Origin: Melioribacteraceae bacterium
Lineage (GTDB): Bacteria > Bacteroidota > Ignavibacteria > Ignavibacteriales > Melioribacteraceae
DNA: 64,000 nt
NCBI GenBank assembly: GCA_030584085.1
Contig: CP129490.1
Coordinates: 2,451,511 to 2,515,510, forward strand
Reading direction: 5' to 3'
In this document: positions 34,876 to 44,019 of the stretch, piece after piece
Numbering within the stretch: the stretch's first letter is position 1
Layout of the letters: every line of letters starts with the position of its first letter
The notes under the pieces: model-generated
What the model saw: only the letters and a program-made list of their open reading frames with translations
What the model was told of the DNA's origin: nothing
Databases searched by the model: none
Made by a program: the position numbers and the translations under genes

Positions 34876-35940
34876 ATGCCAAAATTTCTCATAATAGTTT
34901 TGTTGGTGTTTGCCAATACATTAATCGCCCAAAAAGATATTGAAAAATATTTAAACGGAATTGATGTACTTGATATTGCCGGTGACGGATCGAACATCTG
35001 GTTTGCAACTAATAGTAGCGGACTTTATAAATATTCATTATTGCAAGATGAATGGGAAAATTATAATTCATCAAATGGATTGCAAAATGATTTTATTTAC
35101 TCGGTTACTGCAAACTCTAGATATGTATGGGCAGGCTCAATAGACGGTTTGTTTGTATTCGACCAAAGAACAAAAAGATGGTTAAAAAGAAAATTCAGCA
35201 AAGGTGGTCAGTTAAGTAATTGGATTCGCTCAATTGAATATGATGTACTTCAAGATGTTGTGTGGATTGGAAGATTCCTTTACTTAACAAAATTTGATAT
35301 TAACTCAAGAAGATTTACTGATTTTGATTTAACAATTAACAAGGATGAAAAAAGTAATACGATTAAAACCATTGCTCTTGATGGAGATAGTCTAGTTTGG
35401 TTCGGGACTGAAAATGGATTGCACAAATATAATAAGTACATGGATTTATCAGAACCGGGTGCACTTTCTTATTATGATAATCGTTTAAATTATTTTAATG
35501 GTGAAGGAGAAAATATATCTGTAGCTGATATTTTATTCGAAAGAAATTTTGTTTGGATTGGACTTGATCAATTTATTACACCGGATAATCCAAATTACAA
35601 TATAGGCGGGCTATATAGATATGATAGACGAAATGAGTGGTTAAGAATTGATAGTTATTCAGGTTTAGACGGCGATGGTATTTATGCCCTCGAAAGAACC
35701 GGCAATTATATATGGGCTTCAATTTATGAGTTCTCAATAACTGCAAAAGAAGCTTTTGGACGTGGACTTGCATTAATAAATAGAATTACCGGTGAAGTCA
35801 AAATGCTAAACGATGAACGAATTCCAAATTCGATTCACGCTCTTTATTTTGATGGAAAAAGTATGTGGCTCGGATCGTCGGATGGTGTTGTTCGAATAAA
35901 TTTATTTAATGAAATTGCTCAATGGGGAGATCACAAATAG
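34876..35940 (+). CDS. Exported beta-propeller protein
   Basis: This 354-residue protein has a signal peptide (KFLIIVLLVFANTLIAQ) and repeated segments such as IWFATNSSGLYKY, VWAGSIDGLFVF, VWFGTENGLHKY and MWLGSSDGVVRI, about 45-60 residues apart. These match blades of the two-component-regulator propeller, here without the kinase parts. It is probably periplasmic. No enzyme motif is seen. Its position between an LPS acyltransferase set and heptose genes suggests an envelope role, by inference. Confidence 0.75.
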   Translation: MPKFLIIVLLVFANTLIAQKDIEKYLNGIDVLDIAGDGSNIWFATNSSGLYKYSLLQDEWENYNSSNGLQNDFIYSVTANSRYVWAGSIDGLFVFDQRTKRWLKRKFSKGGQLSNWIRSIEYDVLQDVVWIGRFLYLTKFDINSRRFTDFDLTINKDEKSNTIKTIALDGDSLVWFGTENGLHKYNKYMDLSEPGALSYYDNRLNYFNGEGENISVADILFERNFVWIGLDQFITPDNPNYNIGGLYRYDRRNEWLRIDSYSGLDGDGIYALERTGNYIWASIYEFSITAKEAFGRGLALINRITGEVKMLNDERIPNSIHALYFDGKSMWLGSSDGVVRINLFNEIAQWGDHK

Positions 35941-35941
35941 A

Positions 35942-36931
35942 ATGAATTTTTCTAAATCTAGATTGAAAGAACTATCCAATAACTTCAGCGGTAAGCGAAT
36001 AGCTGTTATTGGTGATATGATGTTGGACTGTTACTTTTGGGGTGATGTAAAAAGAATTTCGCCGGAAGCGCCGGTGCCTGTAGTCGAAATTGACGATGAG
36101 TTTTTTCGTTTTGGAGGCGCAGCGAATGTTGCGTTGAATATTTCATCACTTGGTGGTATTCCTATCCCGCTTGGAGTTGTTGGCAATGACAATGACGGAA
36201 ATATTTTCCAAAAATTGATTGATGAAAAAAACATTGATTCATCCGGACTTATTATTGATAACTCACGCCCTACCACAGCAAAAACAAGAGTAATTGCTGG
36301 CAAACAACATATCGTAAGAATTGATAAAGAAAGCAAACAAAATATTTCTAAAGAATCGGAAGATAAAATTCTTGGCAAACTGCGGTCAGAAATAAAAAAT
36401 ATTGACGCAATAATTTTACAAGATTATAATAAAGGTGTGCTCACCCCCCGTTTAATCGAAAAAGTTATTGATCTAGCTATTAAGAATAAAATAATTATTA
36501 CCGTCGATCCAAAATTTAATAACTTCTTTAAGTATACTAATGTTACGTTGTTTAAACCAAACCGGAAAGAGACAGAAGATGTTTTTGGAACACACATGAT
36601 GAATGATGAAGATATTCATAATTCCGGGCATAAATTATTAGAGAAGTTAAATGCGAAGTATGTTCTTTTAACACTAGGCGAAAAAGGTGTAGCGTTATTT
36701 GAAAAAGGTAAGAAAACTGTAAAAAGAATTCCAACCAAAGCTCGAAAAGTCTCTGATGTTTCCGGTGCCGGTGATACGGTGATTGCCACGTTAACTATTG
36801 CACTAGCAGCAGGAGCAAAAATTGATGAGGCAGCATATTTAGCTAATTATGCTGGCGGTTTAGTTTGCGAAGAAGTCGGGATAGTACCGATTCAAAAAAA
36901 CAAATTATTTAATACAGTTGCCGAAGAATAA
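35942..36931 (+). CDS. rfaE1: Heptose-7-phosphate kinase (RfaE domain I)
   Basis: This PfkB-family kinase phosphorylates heptose 7-phosphate at C1 on the way to ADP-heptose for the LPS core. The FRFGGAANVALNISSLG block, the GDMMLDCYFWGDVKRISPEAPVP start and the catalytic SDVSGAGDTVIATL motif near residue 275 are complete. ATG 35942 is chosen; an in-frame start 33 bases upstream would lie inside the propeller gene. It is separate from, and just upstream of, the nucleotidyltransferase half. Confidence 0.93.
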   Translation: MNFSKSRLKELSNNFSGKRIAVIGDMMLDCYFWGDVKRISPEAPVPVVEIDDEFFRFGGAANVALNISSLGGIPIPLGVVGNDNDGNIFQKLIDEKNIDSSGLIIDNSRPTTAKTRVIAGKQHIVRIDKESKQNISKESEDKILGKLRSEIKNIDAIILQDYNKGVLTPRLIEKVIDLAIKNKIIITVDPKFNNFFKYTNVTLFKPNRKETEDVFGTHMMNDEDIHNSGHKLLEKLNAKYVLLTLGEKGVALFEKGKKTVKRIPTKARKVSDVSGAGDTVIATLTIALAAGAKIDEAAYLANYAGGLVCEEVGIVPIQKNKLFNTVAEE

Positions 36932-36933
36932 AA

Positions 36934-37410
36934 ATGAATATTTTAACAGACCGAAAAGAACTATTAGTTATACGAGCTGAATTAAAAAGACAAAATAAAA
37001 AAGTTGTCTTTACAAATGGCTGCTTCGATATTCTTCATCCCGGACACGTTGATTATCTCAACAAGGCTAAACAATGCGGTGATATACTCATTGTTGCATT
37101 AAACAGTGACGCGTCGGTTAAAAGAATTAAAGGTGATAAACGCCCAATATTGAAATTAGAAGAAAGAGCATATCTTATTGGGAACTTAAAAGCGGTAGAT
37201 TTTGTAACTTACTTTGAAGAAGATACTCCAGAGAATATTATTACAGAGCTGATCCCTGATTATTTAATTAAAGGTGAAGATTGGGATATTGATAAGATTA
37301 TAGGCAGAGAAATAGTTGAAAAAAATGGCGGTGAAGTAAAACGTATCAAATTTGTCACTGATAGATCATCAACAGATATAATAAGAACTATAATTGAGAG
37401 ATATAAGTAA
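36934..37410 (+). CDS. rfaE2: Heptose-1-phosphate adenylyltransferase (RfaE domain II)
   Basis: This 158-residue nucleotidyltransferase makes ADP-heptose from ATP and heptose 1-phosphate. The class motif NGCFDILHPGHVDYL (about 27-41) and the RSSTDII end typical of RfaE2 are present. It lies two bases after rfaE1, so both halves of the E. coli HldE protein are encoded as adjacent genes. It is followed by tamB almost without gap. Confidence 0.95.
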   Translation: MNILTDRKELLVIRAELKRQNKKVVFTNGCFDILHPGHVDYLNKAKQCGDILIVALNSDASVKRIKGDKRPILKLEERAYLIGNLKAVDFVTYFEEDTPENIITELIPDYLIKGEDWDIDKIIGREIVEKNGGEVKRIKFVTDRSSTDIIRTIIERYK

Positions 37411-37412
37411 TT

Positions 37413-40400
37413 TTGAAAAAGACAAAACGACAAACAAAAAGATCTTTGTTTCACAAGATCGTCAACGTATTTATATCTATCGTTGTCGTTTTGATAGTTC
37501 TTATAGTATTATTTCTCGGTATAAGTCAGACTTCTACTTTTCGCGAATATCTCCGCGAGACAATTGTTGAAAATGTAAACAGCAGTATCAATGGGCGCCT
37601 GCATATTGGTAAGATCGAAGGGACAATTTTAACAACTATCACAATTAGAGATATTGCGCTCTCCGATTCATCAAACAATTCAATTTTTTACTCTGACAAT
37701 ATCGAAATAAAACTAAATCCTTTTGAATTATTGATTGGGAAAATTCTTTTACGTGAAATTGCCGTTAACAATGCACAACTTTCCTTACTTCAAAATGAGG
37801 ATGGTCTATGGAATGTAGCAACTCTATCAGAACAGGAAACTGAGGAGGAAATGATTTCAGATGAGACCAAAAGTGAAAACGAATCATCATTCCCCTTTTT
37901 AATACAAATTAATGATCTCAATTTAATAAACATGAGATTTGTGGTTCAAACTTATGAGAATCGAGGAAACACAAATGTATATAGGTATATCGACTTTGAC
38001 GACTTGGTAATAAATAATTTTAATTTTTCTGCTAAAGCAATCTTAGATATAGCAAATAACAACTACAGTCTAAACCTTAAAAAACTTTCTTTCGATCCGA
38101 ATGTTGAGTTATTCAAGCTAAAGGAATTTTCTGGAATTTTTGTTTATCAAAATAAAGATGCAATTGTTCGTAATTTCAGATTGACTTCAGATGATTCGGA
38201 TATAAGAATTGATGCTAAGTTAAACAAAGTAGATTTTTTTAACGAATTCTCCCTTGAAAAACTTAAAAATGCACCGGCGGATGTTGAAGTCAGTTTATCA
38301 CCATTTGTCTTTGATGATTTGTCATCATTCTTACCGGTTACAAATTTATTAGGTGACAAAGTAGATGTTTACTTAAAAGCTAATGGCCCTTATGGTAATT
38401 TGAACCTTGAGAGTTTATCACTTAAAACCGAAAAAACTTTAGTACAAGCAAAAGGTAAAGTTAGTAACCTTCATATTCCCGATCAGCTTTTAATAGATGT
38501 CGAGATTTTTAATTCTTATGCCAGTTACAAAGATGTGGTTTCACTTTTACCGGGTGTAGATTTCCCGGACTTTTCAGAAATCGAATTGAAAAACTTGAAT
38601 ATTACTTTTAAAGGTGCTCCTACTAATTTTACTGCCGATCTTAAGTCTGATGTAAATAAAGGATCGATTGAAACTGTTGCTTCATTGAATCTTGATTCCG
38701 ATCCAATGAAGTATGATATTAAGCTAAAAACCTCAAGAATTAATTTGGCACCGATTATTAGTGAAGCGTCATCATTGAATATTGATGCAAAAATTGTTGG
38801 TTCCGGTGTTTCACCTGAGGAATTGGAGTCGGTTGTTGATCTAAAAATAACTAATTCAACTTACTCTGATTATAAATTGGAAAATATTGAACTCTCAAGT
38901 ACTGCTTCTAAAAAGAATGTCGAACTGAATATTAATGGTTTGGTTAACTCTGCAAAAATTTCAACGGTGGGATTTCTAAATTTTTCCGAATCAGATAAAC
39001 CCCGATATGATTTTGACGGAAATATTTCCGAACTAAACTTAGCCGGCTTTTTAAACAATGAAGAATACGATTCTGATCTTAACTTTTACTTTGATGCAAA
39101 CGGCCACCACTTTAACCTAGATTCTTTATATGGCATGTTCAATCTTAGAATGGACTCTTCTAGGTATAGTTCAAAAGTAATTGATCGAGCTAAACTTTCT
39201 CTTCAAATTGTAAAGACTGATGATAAACGAAATATTTACCTTGATTCTGATTTTGTTGACTTCACAATTACAGGAGATTTTTCTTTGGAAAATGCAATTG
39301 ATGTTTTATCATATGAAGCGGCAATTATTGCAAAGATTTCATCAGAAAAGATTGAAGAGCTAAGTCCGCTGTATAAACCGGACTCGACAATTGTGCTCGA
39401 GGAAATTCCCGAGGATATAATTTCGAAAGAGTTAAACTTCGATTTCGCATTTAATTTCAAAGACTTCGAACTCATTTCTATTTTACTTGATGAAGAACTT
39501 GATATCGCGGGTTCAGGATCAGGATCGGTGAGCAATACTCGGGATAATTTTTCGATTAATACAGATTTATATATTGATTATTTGCTGACTGTAGGTGATG
39601 ATGTTTTTTACATTTCCGATCTTGAAACAGATTTTAAATTTTCACGAGATAACTCTTCGCTAAAATTTGAAGATCTGTTTGGCGCTATTTCATTGAATTG
39701 CGATAGAATCTATTCCGGTTTCGATTTAGAGAATATTAAGTTCGACGTAATATTCAATCAGAACAAAATGTTCTTCAACCTAGAATCCTTCTTTGACAAA
39801 AAAATACTGATTGCGACCGATGGTTATTACATGATTTCACCTTACTCACAAGATATTGATCTAAACAATTTAGAACTCACATACAACCAAACATATTGGA
39901 AAAATCTTCGTCCAATTAAGTTAAATATCAAACCAGGAGAATCCCTCGACATTGAAGACTTCTCAATCTATAGTGGAGCGGCAGCCGTATTTATTAACGG
40001 GATTGTTTATAACGACGGCAGACAAAATCTTCATACTGATATTAAGCATTTAGATGGACTTTTATTAAGCAGATTACTTACCGGCGAAAACGTTCCGCTG
40101 TTTAATGCCAACCTTAATGTGGATGGTGATTTCTCCGGTACTTTTTCAGATCCCGTTATTGATTTCACAGTCAATCTTGATAGTGTTACATATGGCGGTA
40201 CTTATTTCGGCAACTTATACGGTGAAATAAATTATTTTGATAAATTGATTAACATTGATTCTTATTTCATCGATCCTCAAAAAACTGATTCGATACCAAA
40301 TCTTGAAATTACTGGTACTGTTCCTATTGATCTTAACTACCAACTTGAAGGTGAACGTTTTAATGAAAAAGATTCTCTTTCAATTCGAATTTTATCTGAG

Positions 40401-41888
40401 GAATTTAATCTGTCTGCTTTAGGTAATATTCTTCCGCAAATTAAAAATCAAAAAGGTTTACTAACTACAGATATTGTTATTGAAGGTACACTAGCAGATC
40501 CAAAATTAGCAGGCAGTATAACACTTGCCAATGGTGGCTTTAACTCTACACTTAATAATTTGGATTATGAGATTAATACTCTAATTACACTACAAGGCGA
40601 TAAATTCAATATCGAAAAATTGTCTATTATAAATGCAGGCGGTACTGCAAACGCTGGGACAATGAATATAAAGGGATCAGGAGACATCGAAAATCTTATT
40701 CCGAATAATGTTGTGTTAAAAATAAATGGCGACTTGGCTGTTCTTGGTAACAGATCTCGCAGTGTGCAGCCATTGATTTACGGTGATCTTTTTATCGGAA
40801 CTAATGGTGATTGGATTTTTGAATACAATTCAAGCGGTGCTTCGATAATAGCAGATGTGAGATTAATAAACACTGATTTAACTTTAATTGCTGAATCCTC
40901 GGGCTACCAAGGAGGAACAACATATGAATATACTTTTATCGAAGACACAACAAACATAGATAGAATTCAGCAACAGTTAGAAGAAATAGTATCCTCATCA
41001 CGAAACAGGGAACCCATATCTGAATCGGAATTGAATTTTGATTATAAATTGAACATCGAAACGGCGAATATTGTAAAATTGGAAATCGTTCTTGCTCAAG
41101 CGTTAAATCAAAAACTTAGTGTCGAAGCCCTGGGTAATCTCAAATTTGAAAGTATTGAAGGCAGAACATTAGCTCAAGGTTCCTTTAATTTGCTAGATGG
41201 TTCTAAGCTAGAATATTTCAAAACATTTGAAGCCGAAGGATCAATTCGTTTTGAGACTGAAATTACAGATCCATATTTGAATGTTGTTGCAACTTATAGA
41301 AGTGATTATCTTCCTCCGAACAGCACAACCAGCGAAGAAGTCGCGGTGAAATTGAGATTAGAAGGACCGGTTAGCGAATTGGGTACAAACCTTGTTAGTC
41401 ATACCGATAATATTTCGGTTTATGTTGGAACGAGAAATATTGAGAATAACATTCCGGATGAAAGATACGATGCTTCTGATGCGGTTTCCTTCGTTTTGGT
41501 TAATCAGTTTAAAGCTGACCTAAGTGCACAGAATAGACAAGATGTAGCAAATCAGACAATTGGAGTGAACACCGGTGCATCGTTGCTTGGTGGAATCTTG
41601 ACAAGATTCGTAAACTCGGCAGTCGGTGATGTTGTCAACAACATTCAACTTAGCCAAGCCGGTGAAGACACCAAGTTTGCCGTTTCAGGCAGATTCTCTA
41701 ATTTTAAGTATAGTTTTGGCGGAACTACCGAATTATTTCAAAATATTAACAAAGCAAATCTAAGAGTTGATTACCTCTTCAATCCAAACTTTTTAATTCG
41801 GTTGGAAAGAAAAGATCCATTGGTACGAACTTTTGGTATTGATGATAAAATAACTGAGTTAGGATTAAAATACAGGTTCGAATTTTAA
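37413..41888 (+). CDS. tamB: TamB/AsmA-like translocation protein
   Basis: This 1491-residue protein has one N-terminal membrane helix (about 18-37) and a very long beta-rich periplasmic part, ending in the conserved DUF490/TamB domain (about 1080-1491). TamB-type proteins form a groove that carries phospholipids towards the outer membrane and assist barrel assembly. The start is a TTG three bases after rfaE2. The stop overlaps rnr by one base. No TamA neighbour is seen, though BamA lies 8 kb upstream in the same run. Confidence 0.9.
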   Translation: MKKTKRQTKRSLFHKIVNVFISIVVVLIVLIVLFLGISQTSTFREYLRETIVENVNSSINGRLHIGKIEGTILTTITIRDIALSDSSNNSIFYSDNIEIKLNPFELLIGKILLREIAVNNAQLSLLQNEDGLWNVATLSEQETEEEMISDETKSENESSFPFLIQINDLNLINMRFVVQTYENRGNTNVYRYIDFDDLVINNFNFSAKAILDIANNNYSLNLKKLSFDPNVELFKLKEFSGIFVYQNKDAIVRNFRLTSDDSDIRIDAKLNKVDFFNEFSLEKLKNAPADVEVSLSPFVFDDLSSFLPVTNLLGDKVDVYLKANGPYGNLNLESLSLKTEKTLVQAKGKVSNLHIPDQLLIDVEIFNSYASYKDVVSLLPGVDFPDFSEIELKNLNITFKGAPTNFTADLKSDVNKGSIETVASLNLDSDPMKYDIKLKTSRINLAPIISEASSLNIDAKIVGSGVSPEELESVVDLKITNSTYSDYKLENIELSSTASKKNVELNINGLVNSAKISTVGFLNFSESDKPRYDFDGNISELNLAGFLNNEEYDSDLNFYFDANGHHFNLDSLYGMFNLRMDSSRYSSKVIDRAKLSLQIVKTDDKRNIYLDSDFVDFTITGDFSLENAIDVLSYEAAIIAKISSEKIEELSPLYKPDSTIVLEEIPEDIISKELNFDFAFNFKDFELISILLDEELDIAGSGSGSVSNTRDNFSINTDLYIDYLLTVGDDVFYISDLETDFKFSRDNSSLKFEDLFGAISLNCDRIYSGFDLENIKFDVIFNQNKMFFNLESFFDKKILIATDGYYMISPYSQDIDLNNLELTYNQTYWKNLRPIKLNIKPGESLDIEDFSIYSGAAAVFINGIVYNDGRQNLHTDIKHLDGLLLSRLLTGENVPLFNANLNVDGDFSGTFSDPVIDFTVNLDSVTYGGTYFGNLYGEINYFDKLINIDSYFIDPQKTDSIPNLEITGTVPIDLNYQLEGERFNEKDSLSIRILSEEFNLSALGNILPQIKNQKGLLTTDIVIEGTLADPKLAGSITLANGGFNSTLNNLDYEINTLITLQGDKFNIEKLSIINAGGTANAGTMNIKGSGDIENLIPNNVVLKINGDLAVLGNRSRSVQPLIYGDLFIGTNGDWIFEYNSSGASIIADVRLINTDLTLIAESSGYQGGTTYEYTFIEDTTNIDRIQQQLEEIVSSSRNREPISESELNFDYKLNIETANIVKLEIVLAQALNQKLSVEALGNLKFESIEGRTLAQGSFNLLDGSKLEYFKTFEAEGSIRFETEITDPYLNVVATYRSDYLPPNSTTSEEVAVKLRLEGPVSELGTNLVSHTDNISVYVGTRNIENNIPDERYDASDAVSFVLVNQFKADLSAQNRQDVANQTIGVNTGASLLGGILTRFVNSAVGDVVNNIQLSQAGEDTKFAVSGRFSNFKYSFGGTTELFQNINKANLRVDYLFNPNFLIRLERKDPLVRTFGIDDKITELGLKYRFEF

Positions 41889-43981
41889 TGAAGAAAGAAA
41901 TAAAGGCATTTTTTACAAGACATCCATCTGTTAAAATTAAACCTCGCGAACTTTCGAAAAAGTTAAATGCGAGAGAACCACATCTTTATGAAAAATTAAA
42001 AGAAACATTATTCAGACTCTACAAAGAGGGATTATTGGAGAAAGAAGGCAAGAGATATTTTCTTCATTTGAGTCAAGCCCAGAAAAAAAATAATGGTGTA
42101 ATACAAATAATTGATGATGGAAAATATGCCTTCGTTGTTTTAAACGACTCTTCGATTAAAGATGTATTTGTTTCAGAAAGAAATTTAGGTAATGCACTCA
42201 ATGGTGATGTTGTTGAAATAGAGATTTTCGATAAACAACGTGGGAAAAATAAAGAAGGAAAAGTATTACGTGTAATCGAAAGAAAAAATAAAGAAATTGT
42301 CGGCAAATTGGTTAAAAGTAATTCGACCTATTTCGTGATTCCGGATCAACCCGAACTTCATCGCGATATATATATTCATAAGCAAGATTTGCATGGAGCA
42401 AAAAATGGTGACAAAGTTTTAGTGGCTGATATAGTTTGGGATGATAATTCAGCAAACCCACAAGGAGTAATAAAAGATAATTTTGGCAAAGCTGGAAGTT
42501 ATGAAGCTGAAATAATGAACATAGCCAGAGAATTTAACCTGAATTACAAATTTCCTCCAAAAGTAATTAACCAGGCGAATAAAACTGAAATTGATATAAC
42601 TGAAGAAGAAATTAAATCGCGCATGGATATTCGCGATAAAATTGTTTTCACAATTGATCCGGATGATGCTAAAGATTTTGATGATGCCCTTTCAGTTGAA
42701 GAGTTAAGCAACGGAAATTTATTAATCGGTATTCATATTGCTGACGTTGCTCATTACGTTACCGAAGGATCACCAATTTTTAAGGAAGCACAGAAAAGAG
42801 CTAACAGTGTTTATCTTGTTGGGACAGTTATTCCAATGCTTCCGGAAAAATTATCGAATCAAATTTGTTCACTTGTACCGAATGAAGATCGGTTAACATT
42901 TAGTGTTGTTATTGAAATGACTAAACGAACTAAAATAATTGATTACAAAATTTCTAAAACAATTATAAATAGTAGGCGCAGATTCACTTATAACGAAGTG
43001 CAAGAAATTCTTGATCACAACTCGGGTGATTTTTTTGAAGAAATCTCGTTACTAAACAAAATTGCAAAACAACTTCGATCAAAAAGAATGAATCAAGGCA
43101 GTATTAATTTTCATACTCCTGAAGTTAATTTCAAACTTGATGAAAATGGTGTTCCAACAGACATAATAATAAAAGAGGTTAAGGACAGTCACAAACTCGT
43201 TGAAGAATTTATGTTACTTGCAAACCAAGTAATTGCGACGCACGTAAACAAGCAAAAGAAAAACTCAATTCCGTTTGTTTATCGCGTGCATGACTTACCC
43301 GATGAAGAAAAGTTAAAGGAGTTTGCAAGTTTTGTAAAATCACTTGGTTATACTTTTGAACCGAGTGCTGCAAATAAATCAAAAGAGTTCCAAAGATTAC
43401 TTGAAGAAGTCGAAGGAACTTCAGACGATGCATTAATAAATGAAGTTGCAATCCGTTCTATGGCTAAAGCTGTTTACTCAACGGACAATATTGGTCATTA
43501 CGGATTGGGTTTTAAATATTACACTCATTTTACATCACCAATCAGACGTTTCCCCGATTTGATTGTACACAAAATTTTATTTGATAACTTGCATGGCAGA
43601 GATTCGGGATATAACTCAGCAAAACTTGAAAGTATTTGTGATCACTGTTCGGCTCAAGAAAGAAGTGCAATTAACGCCGAAAGATTGTCCGTAAAATTGA
43701 AACAAATGGAGTACTTAAAGAATCGAATAGGTGAAGAATTTACAGCTATAATTTCCGGAATCACCAATTTTGGAATTTTTGTTGAATTGAGAGAAAACCT
43801 ATCCGAGGGTTTAATTCGTTTAAGAGATATAAAAGACGACTACTATATATTTGATCAAAAACAATATGCAATTATTGGACAAGATACCGGCAAAAAATAT
43901 AGACTCGGTGATAAAATTAATGTAAAACTTATAAGAGTTGATGAATCAAAAAGAGAGACGGATTTTGCTCTTTTGAATTAA
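41888..43981 (+). CDS. rnr: Ribonuclease R
   Basis: RNase R (697 residues) is a processive 3'-5' exoribonuclease that degrades structured RNA. A winged-helix start (about 1-60), cold-shock domains, the RNB domain with FTIDPDDAKDFDDAL (about 256-270, catalytic aspartates) and a C-terminal S1 domain (about 615-695) are in order. Its ATG overlaps the tamB stop (TAATG), an odd coupling of RNA decay with the envelope. Confidence 0.96.
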   Translation: MKKEIKAFFTRHPSVKIKPRELSKKLNAREPHLYEKLKETLFRLYKEGLLEKEGKRYFLHLSQAQKKNNGVIQIIDDGKYAFVVLNDSSIKDVFVSERNLGNALNGDVVEIEIFDKQRGKNKEGKVLRVIERKNKEIVGKLVKSNSTYFVIPDQPELHRDIYIHKQDLHGAKNGDKVLVADIVWDDNSANPQGVIKDNFGKAGSYEAEIMNIAREFNLNYKFPPKVINQANKTEIDITEEEIKSRMDIRDKIVFTIDPDDAKDFDDALSVEELSNGNLLIGIHIADVAHYVTEGSPIFKEAQKRANSVYLVGTVIPMLPEKLSNQICSLVPNEDRLTFSVVIEMTKRTKIIDYKISKTIINSRRRFTYNEVQEILDHNSGDFFEEISLLNKIAKQLRSKRMNQGSINFHTPEVNFKLDENGVPTDIIIKEVKDSHKLVEEFMLLANQVIATHVNKQKKNSIPFVYRVHDLPDEEKLKEFASFVKSLGYTFEPSAANKSKEFQRLLEEVEGTSDDALINEVAIRSMAKAVYSTDNIGHYGLGFKYYTHFTSPIRRFPDLIVHKILFDNLHGRDSGYNSAKLESICDHCSAQERSAINAERLSVKLKQMEYLKNRIGEEFTAIISGITNFGIFVELRENLSEGLIRLRDIKDDYYIFDQKQYAIIGQDTGKKYRLGDKINVKLIRVDESKRETDFALLN

Positions 43982-44019
43982 TAAAAATCTTCCAATTTTT
44001 AACCTAAAAAAGGAAAGCA

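Noticed and set aside
35909-35941. Longer N-terminus for the heptose kinase
   Set aside because: It would lie inside the upstream propeller gene and adds residues absent from the family; ATG 35942 is preferred.
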